Shown here one piece after another: positions 26,561-38,555 of a DNA stretch of 64,000 bases. The stretch spans positions 434,001-498,000 of the forward strand of contig CBFFRP010000066.1 of NCBI GenBank assembly GCA_965644295.1, in the 5' to 3' direction. Source of the DNA: Paraphysomonas bandaiensis (taxonomy: Eukaryota; Chrysophyceae). Both the position numbers and the translations under genes were made by a program. The notes beneath the pieces were generated by a model that saw nothing but the letters and a program-made list of their open reading frames with translations, was not told the DNA's origin and made no database searches. Numbering within the stretch: position 1 is the first letter of the stretch; the number at the start of each line of letters is the position of its first letter.

Positions 26561-27478
26561 CTTATCGGCTATAATTCATTGGGAAGAATATGAACCCCAT
26601 CAGGGATGGTGTGTATATCTGCAGGGGCTGTATGTGTGTATATGGTGGGCCAGGAGGGTGTGTATCTGTATGCATATGTATATTATATCGCTCACCAGGA
26701 GAGGGATGTATGTATGTGCAGTGTACAGTATATCGATGTGTGTATGGGGTATGGGGTGATTACTACTCGTGTGTACAGAAGTATGTGGGGATGCAGCGCA
26801 CTGCACTGGATTGTGGACGAGTTGTGTAGTAGTTGTCGTAGTGTAGCATGATACTGTGCTGTGCACATCATCTGCATGTATATTATATACATACTCGTAC
26901 TCTGCTGCATACGCGTCTATATACTGTGTACGTCTATATACAACACTGCTGTAGGTGGACATGTGCGGAGACGGATGTTCGATCACACTGTACATAACTA
27001 CGTACATACACACATACGTACCTACACACATACGTACCTACACACATACATACGTACATAGTGTACCTACATACAGAGTGGATATGTACAACATATCTTC
27101 CACACGACTTTTTTTCCTTGTTGTTCTTTCTATTCCACTTACACCGACACCACTTCCACTTCATCTTCAAGTAACCCTTCAAGAAATCCTCCACATGAAG
27201 TTCAATACACTGCATATATACAGACACAATAACCATTCAGTTTGTTCATATATCAGTCTCTTCGTACCCTCTCAGTGTGCTTGTATACGTATACTTGTAT
27301 AAGGTTCCTTATAGCACTTCTATCCATCACTGAAAGTGAAGTGAAAGTAAGTGAATTCTGTACTCTCTCTACCCTCCTCTATCACAGTACATCCCCGTAC
27401 ACTCTCATACACATACATACATACATACACTAACTATCACATCATACACATACTCTCCCATACCTCACTATCCATCTA
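26561..27478. promoter_or_regulatory. Divergent intergenic region with CA/TG microsatellite tracts
   Basis: About 0.9 kb separates the start codons of two divergent genes. It is rich in gtgtatgtgtgta-type sequence near the chromatin gene and in catacacacatacgtaccta-type sequence (about 27000-27060) nearer the oxidoreductase gene. It must contain both promoters. No classical promoter element can be assigned. Apparent small frames in it are low-complexity. Confidence 0.45.
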
Positions 27479-28988
27479 ATGAACCCCCCACCTCTTCTCC
27501 CCCCCTCTCCCCCTCCCCATAAACGTCTATGTCTCGTCATCGGATCAGGCGTAGCAGGCATATGCTCCGCGTATGAGTTATCTAAGAAAGGCTATCATGT
27601 TATCGTGTTAGATCGATCCAATCAAGTGAGCAGAGAATGCAGTCGAGCTCCCGCAGGAGGGATGCAGAAGATGAACCCCTCTATCAATACAGGCATGTGG
27701 ATATCAGCCGCACGATCTCTCTTGCCTCATATAGCCAGACAATCAGACTCATATGATTCCTTTCGTTTCTTTCGTATCAGTTGGATGAAGGCACTGTCAG
27801 ATCCTCATTTCATAAGATGGTTTGCTATGTTTTCTTATAGTAGTTTGATTGAATCGAAAGCCTCTCAATCATATGCATCGAAACATATGCTGAAGTTCAC
27901 TGAATGGGCAGTGGATGAGTTTAATGGGTTTATGGAAAGTGGTAATGGGGAACTTGCAAACAAGGCTGGTCTCGTTCACACTGGAGCGATGAAGCTTCTG
28001 TATGGGCATGACGCTTTTGAAAGGGCTCAAGCTGATCCCCGATGGTGTGCGGCTGATGCTGAGAAGAATGTAGTGGTGGACCGTGAAAAGCTACTTCAGA
28101 TGGAACCTTGGCTTCGTCACCTACGAGCTAGCAAGGAGCCACTCGTAGGAGGACTATTTCAAACTTCTGCATCATCTGCGGATTGCGAGGGACTAACTGT
28201 TGCGCTTGCTCAGCGTTGCCAGGTTGACTACGGCGTAAGGATAGAGCACGACACCAAGGTTGAGGGATTCGATGAGAGTAGTGGGCGAATTAGCGCAATC
28301 AGGACTAATAGGGGCACGATAAATATTAATCCTGATACCCCTGTTGTGGTCGCGGCTGGCTCGTGGACTCCGGTTATTTTGAGGAAGCTGGGGTTGTTTG
28401 CACCAGTGTATCCATTGAAAGGGTACAACTTGTTGATGAAAGTAGACCATGGTATTCATAGTGACGATGACCTACCAAAACGCATTGTGGCAGATGACTA
28501 CATGTGAGTATGGGCGCCCTGTGTATGTTGAAATAAGCTGCTCATTTCTGACATTTTCCCTGATCAGGTACACCACACGTCTGAATGACATCGTTCGAGT
28601 AGCCAGTGTGGGAGAATTCAGCGGATGGGATACTCACCCTGATTGTGCTGTAGAGGCCGATTTGAGACACCAGGTGAAAATGTTTATGCCCCATTTATCA
28701 GCTGCTGTAGACGGAGGTTCTGTAGTTTGCGGTCTACGTCCATTCGTCAGCGACGGGCTTTTGCTGATAGGGCAGGTGAAGGAAGTTGAAAACCTATTCG
28801 TTAATACTGGGCCGGGATTCAACGGTTGGAAATGTGCAATGGGAAGTGCTAGAGTGCTTGCCTCAATAGTTTCAGGTGATGAGTCATTGCTACCTGGAAC
28901 TTTTGACAAGTCAATTTTCGACCCCGAAAACAGAGTCAAGCGATCACGAGCTTTCTGTAAGTTTGTTGATATGCTTCGTGAGGATTAA
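27479..28988 (+). CDS. FAD-dependent oxidoreductase, D-amino-acid dehydrogenase (DadA)-like
   Basis: Two exons, 27479-28503 and 28568-28988 (64-nt GTGAGT...CAG intron), 481 residues. The N-terminus shows the dinucleotide-binding fold LCLVIGSGVAGICSAYELSKK ending at the acidic residue of VLD, as in the DAO superfamily. The C-terminus carries NTGPGFNGWKCAMGSARVLA, matching the FAD-contacting Gly-rich segment of DadA-type enzymes, and a VVAAGSWTP segment. Length fits DadA (~430) with a proline-rich N-terminal extension. Such enzymes oxidatively deaminate D-amino acids; the true substrate cannot be read from sequence. The proline-rich start could be part of a targeting peptide. No clear transmembrane segment. 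Confidence 0.85.
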
Positions 28989-29589
28989 GCGCTTGCGATC
29001 TACTAGTATTCAATGATAAAATTATGAGGTGTATGTTGAGAATACAGACTGACAAGAGCTACTTGAGCCAACTATTGCTAGCTGGACGTGATGATTTATA
29101 TCTCATTCCCAAACTTTTACATGTGCATGAAATGTAGTTATCAAGTCGTCGCTTAATATTGATTTATAATACGTGAAGCAATGCCCAGAACTGAATAGAC
29201 AATTCTTGTTTGTAGAACTTTTGAAATTCGGCTATAGAAGCTGGAGCAATTCTTAATAACTTGGAATGAATCTATGCTACAGTCCTGTTGGGAATCGTTA
29301 TACGTATGAGTACTACGGACTATGGATGTACTACATTGAAAATTAAAATAATTCTAAAATAAGAGGTGCAAATAGTATATCACACATAGGTATGTAATTT
29401 ACAGCCATTGCTCAATATGCTACCACAAGACATACAATAGTAAGATATTTCCATGTTTACTGATAGAGTAACCCAAAATAATATAGAACCTAGAAACTAT
29501 TCAGGCTAAAGAAAATGACGAATCAGAGCAATAAGTAGCAGCATATTTATCTACACTTCTGCCGTATGTATGGCAGTAGTGAATGTCTT
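28989..29589. other. Gene-free spacer
   Basis: AT-rich sequence between the oxidoreductase gene and repeat copy C. Nothing recognisable was found on either strand. Confidence 0.5.
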
Positions 29590-30150
29590 ATTATTAGCAA
29601 TATAGGCGTTTAAGAGTCGGCGCTTAACTCTGATATCTTACTATTTAACGCTACGAAAGCTGCTTGAGCGTCACCGCAAGCATCAACTTTCGCTCTATCA
29701 CTCAAGGCAAGCGCAGTGAGCAAGCAGAATATTGATATATACCTGTCATCTGCTGAGTTCTTAGGTGAACGTCCCGGATGCTTGACTTCAGCAGGCAGCC
29801 CAATACTTCATCAGATGTCACATGAACGTTATAAGAAATGTATAGATTAATAGTTACAACACTTTCTCGGAAGTACATTCTGTTCTACAAAGTAAGTTCA
29901 AGGTTTATTTAGTACAAGTTCAACTTCAGTGATATGTCGCACTCTATTCTATATTTCTCCGGGAAAAACTAACGTGAGCCGCATAATATACAGTCTTGGC
30001 AGATAATTTTCTGCCCACTCATAGCCAAATGCTTTTGTGGTACAAGGGACACTAATGTCACTTGTGTAGACGTCTTTGAGCCTTGACGAATAAACAATAA
30101 ACAGGCATCCGGGATCCGGGAGTGGGCTCACCTCAGGCCGGTGTGCGTGA
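29590..30150 (+). repeat. Dispersed repeat, copy C (block Y, unique insert, block X)
   Basis: 29590-29815 is block Y in the same orientation as copy A and inverted relative to copy B. 29971-30150 is block X in the same orientation as copy B. About 150 bases of unrelated sequence separate the blocks. Compared with copy B, Y has therefore been inverted and moved to the other side of X, or B and C derive from a palindromic parent with two Y arms. No coding sequence is seen. Confidence 0.72.
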
Positions 30151-30589
30151 GCACACTCACTCTTCATATCAAACAACCTTATTGTCTATGGTAACTACTA
30201 ATGGTGGGAATCATAATTACTAATGATCTTTCGAAAAGCTGGTTACCCATTACATTTATGACATTTCAGTTTTCAGTTCCACTGCAACATATAACTTCAG
30301 AATCACCACTTTTGTTGTGTGACTATCATCAGACATTCTTACGCCGATACACACAAATATGTTAACTCCTTCAGTTAAAATTTGCTTTTATTTTAGTTGT
30401 CGTTTTGCATGCGTTGTATAGATCAAATATTCGTATACAGTATTATAATTCTATATTATATACTGTTTCGCACCAAGATGTAGTAACTATTGAAATACTT
30501 CATCAAATAGTACATGCAATTCATAAATATTATTTAAAATTGTACTATTGTAAACACCACGACACATTCGTTTGAAAAGACTACTACTT

Positions 30590-33500
30590 TTAGGCATTAA
30601 CTTCCTTCAGTATTTTCTTTTGTCTTTGAGTCGATTTATTCGAAGCCTTCACAACTTCGAAATCATCTTCGATATCACTCTCTTCGGCGTCATCCTCATC
30701 CGAGTCCCATTCCTTAGCCTTCCGTACAGTCTTCGCTTTTTTTACAGTCTTCTTCTTAGGAGTCTTGGTTGTGGGCTTATGGGGAACAATACTGTCTAGA
30801 GGAGATATGTTCTCTGTGTTATCTCCGTTCAACACAGCAGTGACAAATTCATCAAACTCAGCGGCAGCTTCTTTCACATCCACTGCGCCCTTTACAGTCT
30901 TCTTGGCTTTGCTAACCACCTGGCGGAACGACTCAAGGATGGTCTTATCAAGTAAACTATCCTTCATTTGTCTAATACAATAATGCGTCAATTACGTACA
31001 CTAACAACTTGCAATTGTGACACACCTCAGTAGTTCCGTCATGCGCTTAACACCTTTGTCTGTGATAGGCAGCCTAGAAATGCAGTACGCAAGATTCCTT
31101 TTCTGCTTCATGCTGTGTGCGGCTGTGATGCGCATTAGTAGTCTCTCCAGTAAGCTATCTGCTTGCCTGCATAGACGACTAATAAGCAACTGTCAGCATG
31201 CTACAATAAACAACTCACTTGTCTTTAGTGACAAAAGAAAGTAAAAATTGCATTGTTGTCTGGAATTCCTCAGTAGTGAGAGGCCTATGCTCATGAACCA
31301 CTCCAGCAATAGCCTCTTCAACAACGGCTCCTTCAATTGAATCAACCACGTCGTTTTCTACAGCCCCGTCTCTCGACAGATTTCCAATGACATCTCCAAG
31401 CAGATTGTAGACTGGATTGTTTGATCGCTTCGAAAGCTCAGTGAAAAACAGCCTAGCAAGGGACTGGATTTTGTCCGACTCATCGACTAGGCACATCACC
31501 ACGGCACTCACCTAAAATAAAATTAAAATTCATCATAAACAGATGGCCATTCAGATAAGCCTCGATACCTGTCCCTTGACTTTAATCATATCGTTCAAAA
31601 TTAAATGTGTTAAAACCATCAAAGTATTATAGCGCACAAGTAGCATACTGTCACTGAGCCTGGAATATAGATGAGAAGTCCATGGTTCAATTTCATTCGG
31701 AAATCTAAAACATAGATCTCCCGCAGCAATAATCATCGAAGTGCGAATACGCTCACATGATTCCCTCTCAAGTACAGTAAAAAAAAGAGGGAGGTATTTT
31801 TGACAGAGGATAGAAGATACACTCATGTATCGACAAAGTGACAAAACTGCAGTTTCACGGATAATAGGATGTGCGTAATGTCCGTTGGCATTGGCCACAA
31901 TATATGCCACCATTGGGTGAAACTTTCCAAGGATATTATTCTCGTTACATACCAACTCCAACTCAACAATACTATTGAACTCCTAAAAAGCAAAAAACAT
32001 TAAAGCTGCTCTGGTATTTATACAGTCATAAACCACACCATACCTTCTCGTGTTCGGCATCTGCAGCGGCAGCCATGCCCATCTCTTCTTCCATGGCTTC
32101 CACGTCCTGATTCGCCTCGTAGTCCCCCTCTGCTGAGACAGCAGATGCATCTTCTTTAGGAGCTAGTTTCGCACGGGCCTCATTGGCCTTCTTTGCAAGA
32201 TTGGCAATTTTTTCAGTATAAAGAAGTGTAGAGAGAGCACCCTGGCCCAGCATGTAGACCAATCGGGCAAGTCGACACAGAGAAACAACAGAATGTTCAG
32301 CTGACTCAATACCATCACAACAGGATGTATGCCATGATGAATACATGCACGTAATCAACTGACTGAGCGCCTCATCCGGACATGGATGACAGTGATATAA
32401 TGCGTATACACTTTCTTCACAAACAGCAAACCACCCCCTAAAGGATTCTTGGTGAGAAAACCGTTAGAAGGATTTACAGCAACACACCTGGTCGCGGATT
32501 CTGTGTCAAATCTATTGAGTCTGTCACTCAGCACCGTCAGTAGTCTTTCACAGGCAGTCATCAGAGAAGATTGTATTTCCTGAATTTCACTACTGCTTGG
32601 TTTTGTAGCACAGCTAATATAAGAGGGAGCACATTGCAAACACATCGCCGCAGCACGCATTGCCTCTGTATCCAATTCAACTCCCATTTCCAAGCAGGAC
32701 GTACATAAAAATCTAATTTTAGAAGCCCCAAAAATGTCCTCAGAGGCATATTTGGAAATCATACGAAGAACAAGCAGCGGTCCATGGAGAGTAAGGCTTG
32801 GTCCTGTAGAGTCGGAGACACTGTTTCCCTGAGTCCGCTGCATGTGAGCATTGACAGCCTACAACATAAAACAGTTACATATGACCACTCCGTGTCCAGA
32901 CAACCAATTCGCCTACCATTTTCCAAAGACACTGTATCACTCCAGCCGAGTCCGACACTATCTTACGGTTGAATAACTCACCAACAATCTTCTCAAACGA
33001 AGTAAGATCGGAGTCACTACATTTTAGACAAAGTGTCACAAGGTTGTGCGCAACCTCAGCAGGAGCCAGAGCACGACCTCCGTTTTCTCCACCATCAGTG
33101 ACAAACACGTTTACAAACGTGTTTAGACACTCCATTTGGATGCTTTCCTCTTGATGCCAAATAAGAGAGAATGAGCTGTGTGAATAACCAGTAAGCATGT
33201 CTCAATAGCGAGCATCAAATACACTGACCTTTGTAGACATCGAGCAGAGCCACTAACACCAAAGTTAACAGCCCTTGAAAAAAACCTGAGCGCCTCGATT
33301 ACGTCAGATGAAGTTCTCGATGCAATCATTCCCTCTATAACTGGCACTGATGAGTCAATAGACTGTAACAGCTCAAGACAGGAAATGCACTTGCTCAATT
33401 CAGCACTGAGAGCGACGATCTCAGGGTCGTCTTGAAACTCCATCACTTCCTGACTCTCAGTTTGCGTTTCTGTTACATTATCCTCACTGGGCTCAGGTTT

Positions 33501-35450
33501 AATGTCCCGTTCATCACCCGTCTCACTTTCAGCAGCAGAGTGTTGAGACACCACCTGCATTCTGTCTTGCAGTCTCTTTTCTAGCTTATCTTTCAGCGCC
33601 CTGTAGTGATCGATATTAAGGCTCCCAGAAAAAGGATTGAAATCCAGCAGAGCAGTCATCAGGGCAACCGCACCCTTCCTAACTGCTGCCGTCTTGTCCG
33701 ACATACGATCCAGAGCCACTTCTGCTACACTTCCTATGCGTACCACTGGCAAGGCCTCATGTTCAACTAAAGATACCCAAACCTTCAAGACAGCTGCTCG
33801 TGTGAACGCATTCACATCTCGTGTCCGCTCCACGAGTATATCCAGCATGTCGTCCCTTAATCTAACAAGAGACCGAAGGTTTACTCCAGAGGCCTCATCA
33901 TCAGCAGACTGCTGGTTTAAGGCATTGCTGCACTCCCGGTAGATGAACCCAATAGTAAGGCCCATTGCAGTTACAACTGCACTCCTGTTCACGTAACCAC
34001 ATCAAACAAGCGATAAATCCATTATAGGACAACAAGGAAGCACAATCTGTACCTAATCTGATAAACTTCAGAGTCTAAATGGTTCATGACCAGGGGCAGG
34101 TATGCTGTCACCACGCCAGGAGAAGATTCAGCAAGTGAGGTCAAAAAGCATCCAACATTTTTCACTCCTGCACCGCCGCTCTTACTCAACTCACTCATAT
34201 TCATACGACCAATTTCGCCCATTATCTGATAAACAAGAGTGCTGAGAAAAATAACATGAGTCGATTGTGTATGCACCTCAGAGCAAATCTTTCCACAGGC
34301 GGTTGATTTAGCACACAAATCTGCGATTTCACTGGTCATATGTTCGTATCTTGTCATGGAGTCAACCAAGGAAGTTACAAATGCTGTCAGACCACCACTC
34401 TGTGAGGAGCCTGCATCGAGATGTCTCGCGCTGTAGGCAAGAAGGGAAGAACACACTTTACGATTCGCCACTTCAACCTTTCCAGTGCCAGCAATTCCCT
34501 CAGGCTTGCTTTCAAGTAGGTCTAACGGATACCTCCAGAAAGCCATCAAGAAGTTCTCATGAACAACTCCCATAGACCACAACCGGGACTGATCCACTGA
34601 TATGAATTTAAACATAAACTCAAGGCAGATAGCACGCCACTCTTGCCATTGAAACGAACCCGCTTTGGCTGATTTAGATTTGCCACGTGACTTAGTAGTC
34701 GTTGCTGTAGCAACGCTGCCTTTGAAAATATTTTCCATTTTATGACAGAAATTTACCAAAAAGTACGTTACAATCTTGGTAGAATTTTTGCTTGTTGACG
34801 AGGACTCATCCGTCAATGATATATCTAGCATCTGACTGGCAATATCAAATATGGATTCGATAACATCCCGTTTCTGATTGTCAGACAGTTGTGGTAAGAA
34901 ATTAATGACATTGAATATAGTGTCAATGTCACTCTGCGTGAGTTTCTCAATCGACTTAATATCTGTGTTAACGTATTAGAGCAGTGCTTATAGCAGCTGT
35001 ACAGCAGACATGAACATAGCTATATATGTGTATCTATATCAATAAAACTGTGTGTATATGTGTATATATAAGTGTATCTATAAGTATGTACGTATATGTA
35101 TGTGTCTATCAGTGTGTGTATGTATCTATCAGTGTGTGTATGTGTCTATCAGTGTGTGTATGTAAGTGTGTGTATGTATCTATCAGTGTGTGTATGTAAG
35201 TGTGTGTATGTATCTATCAGTGTGTGTATGTGTCTATCAGTGTGTGTATGTAAGTGTGTGTGTGGCTATGTGTACCTTCAATGAACGGCTCGACGCTATC
35301 CGGCAAATCACTCCATTTATCTTCCACAAAAAAACTACATTAATATCCATAAATATCAACCTATTCGTGCATGCAGTGGTGTTACCCTGACTGCTCTGTC
35401 TGTTGATCGGCTAGATCATTAAAGTTTTGAGGGAATTTGATCTCACTCAT
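30590..35450 (-). CDS. NCAPD2: Condensin complex subunit CAP-D2 (condensin subunit 1)
   Basis: Eleven exons: 35450-35386, 35334-35276, 34962-34053, 33984-33229, 33175-32917, 32858-32488, 32437-32044, 31982-31569, 31511-31219, 31166-31026, 30971-30590; 4,044 nt, 1,347 residues, close to the ~1,400 of animal CAP-D2. Family landmarks: YLPLVMNHLDSEVYQIR; the central HEAT segment LRDDMLDILVERTRDVNAFTR ... DKTAAVRKGAVALM ... NPFSGSL; and the C-terminal Cnd1 HEAT domain (HPIIRETAVLSLCRYM ... RYNTLMVLTHLILND). The tail is acidic then Lys-rich. CAP-D2 is the HEAT-repeat subunit of condensin I, needed for mitotic chromosome compaction. Intron 2 (313 nt) is much longer than the others and consists mostly of a TG-rich microsatellite. 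Divergent with the gene at 36155. Confidence 0.9.
35040..35270. repeat. TG-rich microsatellite inside CAP-D2 intron 2
   Basis: An irregular tandem run built from gtgtgtatgtatctatca- and gtgtgtatgtgtctatca-type units of about 18-22 bases. It fills most of the 313-nt intron between 34963 and 35275. Confidence 0.85.
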
Positions 35451-36154
35451 ACTTATAGTGATTATAATGCACTGTAATGCAACCAAACTCTACCTCAGTG
35501 TTAAGTTAGTTAAACAGAGGAGAGGATTGTATTAATATGGTGTAATTGAAGTGGTAATGATAGAATTAGATGAGAGAGTTGAGAGGCCATCATCTTACGG
35601 TTAGTTCTATATGTTAGGTGCGTATATGAGTGTATACATACATACATGCATTCAAATTCACAACTGAAATCTGATGATTCCAACGGTCACATATATACAG
35701 ACATCACCAGCGGCAGAAGGTTGTTTTTTTGAAGTCGTTACCTATAAATTCCAATTTTTTAGAGTTTAAAACCTGATTTTAGGGGTTTCTACTTACACTA
35801 CTGTATATACTGTATCAGCACATCATATGTGTATATATCAGTCCAAGAGGAAGTTGTGTTGTGATAATACAGTCGATGTATACCACCGTATATCTTGTCT
35901 TGAAGAACTTTACTCAGAACACTGCAGAAAACATCCTACATACACACTCCTACATACGCATACGCCTACATACATATAGACACACACGACTCTGTATGCT
36001 ATGGATGTGTACGTACATAGACTCGACGTGTACATATATATATATACACACCACTCTCCTCATACAGAAACAATCCCGTAAACACACTCAAACGAATCCA
36101 TCCAATACCAATCCATGACCCCCCCGTTATCCTCTCGATACCCCTGATCCCCTG
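35451..36154. promoter_or_regulatory. Divergent intergenic region between CAP-D2 and the DUF726 gene
   Basis: 700 bases between divergent start codons. The part next to the + gene contains tacatacacactcctacatacgcatacg-type CA tracts (about 35940-36050). It should hold both promoters. No individual factor site can be named. Confidence 0.4.
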
Positions 36155-38555
36155 ATGGAGACAGATAGCAGCAATAAGGTCCTCCGTGAGAGTTTAGCTT
36201 ATCTTATCGGATATTTCGTGTCGACAGTCTCTCATGATACAGATGAGTGGATTGCATGGGGAGTTCCTTACATCCGTCTATGTGTAGAGTCTCTAGATCT
36301 AGATAGTGACCTCACAGACAAGATACGCTCCACGTTTATGGGCTCTATCGGTCATATAGGGTCCTCTATAGGGTCGGTAGGGTCCCGTATGTCTCTATAT
36401 GTATACGCAGATGAAGACAATGAATGGACTCATATCAGACCACTACACACTTATCTTGAAGAGATATCACTTAAGCTTGATCAGTGGGATGAGAAGTTGA
36501 TATTGTCGTTCTTCCTGCAGGCGATGTCTCGTATGAGTGCTAATGGCTATGACGCAAGATTCCGTGTACTGCTTGCGCATAGGATATGTCATATGTTTCA
36601 GCTACCAGTTGACGCTGTAAAGAGGATCGAAACTACTGCCGTGACTACAGCGGGGGGCGTACCAGCCTTCAAAACGGCCCCAGAAACTAAAATAGGTACA
36701 TGTGGCCGTGTTTTGTAATAGTCCCAACGGATTTGTGTCGTACACTGATGTGTCTGATTGGTGAAGTTCTCTCATAATTTGTTCAGGTGAAAGTGTGGGA
36801 ACATTTCGCGCCTGGAAGGTTGGATTTGCAGCTGCCTCTGGAGGAGCACTGATGTTCTGTGCAGGTCCTGATATACTCTATTGTGTGTGATGTTAAACTC
36901 TGAGTATATTCCTTGAGGTTTTCTTTCAACTCATCTTTTTAACGCTATGTGTCGCTACAGGAGGTATGTCTGCACCAGCCATTGTGTCATCTATACTTAC
37001 ACTAATGGGGACGAGCGGTACAACCAGTACCCTGGTTATTAACATGACATCCCTTCTTACTCACTACGGTATCCGGGCGCTCACGTCAGCCATGACAACA
37101 ATGGGGGCTGGAGTAGCTTCTTGGAAAATGTTCAGGCGTACAGATGCACTACGGTACGTACATGAAGTTTAATTGCTGTAACAAATCCAGTGTGTTTTAT
37201 TTGATTTATACATTCTGAATCTGGAAGGATACGGGTTGTTTGTCCTTAATCATATTTACGATGTTGCTGTTGGTCTCTTATATATGTTGAGCAGCGAGTT
37301 CCTATTGGAGCCCCTTCAACCCCCCCGAGTGACCCACATGTCTGAGTCTACTCTCATGATCGGTGACAGTGGATCATCTGTCCCTGATATCAGTGCAAAC
37401 GACGGCGTAGGGGTATATATACTAGTTCCTGGACATTGTAGCGAGAAGGCAGACTTGCAAGAGCTTTGGGGCTGCGACATGTATCTGGAAAAGGCACTTG
37501 AAGACGATGTAAAAGTCGGTGTAAAAGTTGAAGTACAGAACGAAGGGAACATTGAAGTCAAAGCAGCAGTGGCGGTTGAATCGTGTGACGTCTCGGATTC
37601 GGACGATACAAATAACGAAAACACTGGCAGTATACCCACCGAGGATTCCTCAAGTTCTGGGGAACAAACACTGGAAAATAGTTGGGCGAGTTTGAGCCAG
37701 GATATATGTGGACGGCAGATAGGATGGTGGAGATCAGTTATGTCGGAATCTCTGTCTGGCGACCCTTATGTGCTGCATTGGGACATGGCTGCAATGCACC
37801 GCCTGTACCACGCCCAGCGCGATTTTCTACTCGACAAGAGTGTACACCTCGCTGCTGAAGAGCTCCTGAAGCTCGCCTCACCTGTCTTTTGCGCCGCAGC
37901 CTTACCTCTGGCTGTGCTTGAGCGTGCATCGGAGATTGACTGTCCGTGGCTTGTGGCTATGGATAGAGCAGAGCAAGCTGGAAAACTTCTTGCATCGGTT
38001 CTCCTGAACAACAAGGAAAAAGCTGACCTATCAAGTAGTTCGAATGACATATCTCCCACTTCGAATAGGCCAGTGACCTTAATCGGGTACGGCATGGGAG
38101 CTAGAGTTATATTTCACTGTCTTAACTCCTTGGCTGCTGAGGGAGACAGAGGACGGGGTATCGTTGAGTCAGCTGTGCTGATTGGAACTCCAGTAGGCAC
38201 TCATAGGTCGGAGTGGGCCGCAGCTAGGCGGGTAGTGGCCGGTAGGCTGGTGAATTGTTACAGCACCCACGACTGGTTTCTTGCCCTTATGTACCGCTGC
38301 AGGAGTTGGGATGTGGGAGTAGCTGGAATTCAACCTGTATATTGCGATGCTAGTCACTCCGTGGCTCTGCAACCTTTATCAGAGACGTCAGGTGCCCTGT
38401 CAACAACCTCGAGTGGCCCACGCATGCACATACCATCTCCTGATGAAATGCCTCCAGTGGGTGATATCGAGAACATCGATATCACACATATGGTGCGATC
38501 GCACGTCGACTACGCTGATTCTCTCGTGACCATTCTTGGTCGTGTGTTCTCTTAG
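36155..38555 (+). CDS. TMCO4/DUF726-family membrane-associated alpha/beta hydrolase
   Basis: Four exons: 36155-36695, 36787-36864, 36961-37153, 37295-38555; 2,073 nt, 690 residues. The N-terminal ~200 residues are helical. Exons 2-3 encode a Gly/Ala-rich hydrophobic stretch (about residues 190-265), as in TMCO4. Exon 4 has the hydrolase: LIGYGMGARVIFHCL with the catalytic serine position replaced or shifted (G-Y-G-M-G instead of G-x-S-x-G), then GIVESAVLIGTPVG, GRLVNCYSTHDWFLALMYR and the ENIDITHMVRSHVDY C-terminus, all typical of DUF726. The acceptor at 37294 was chosen because it gives LREFLLEPL, matching the family; an upstream acceptor gives a stop. A variable acidic insert (about residues 320-385) is lineage-specific. 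Function is unknown in the family. Confidence 0.82.
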
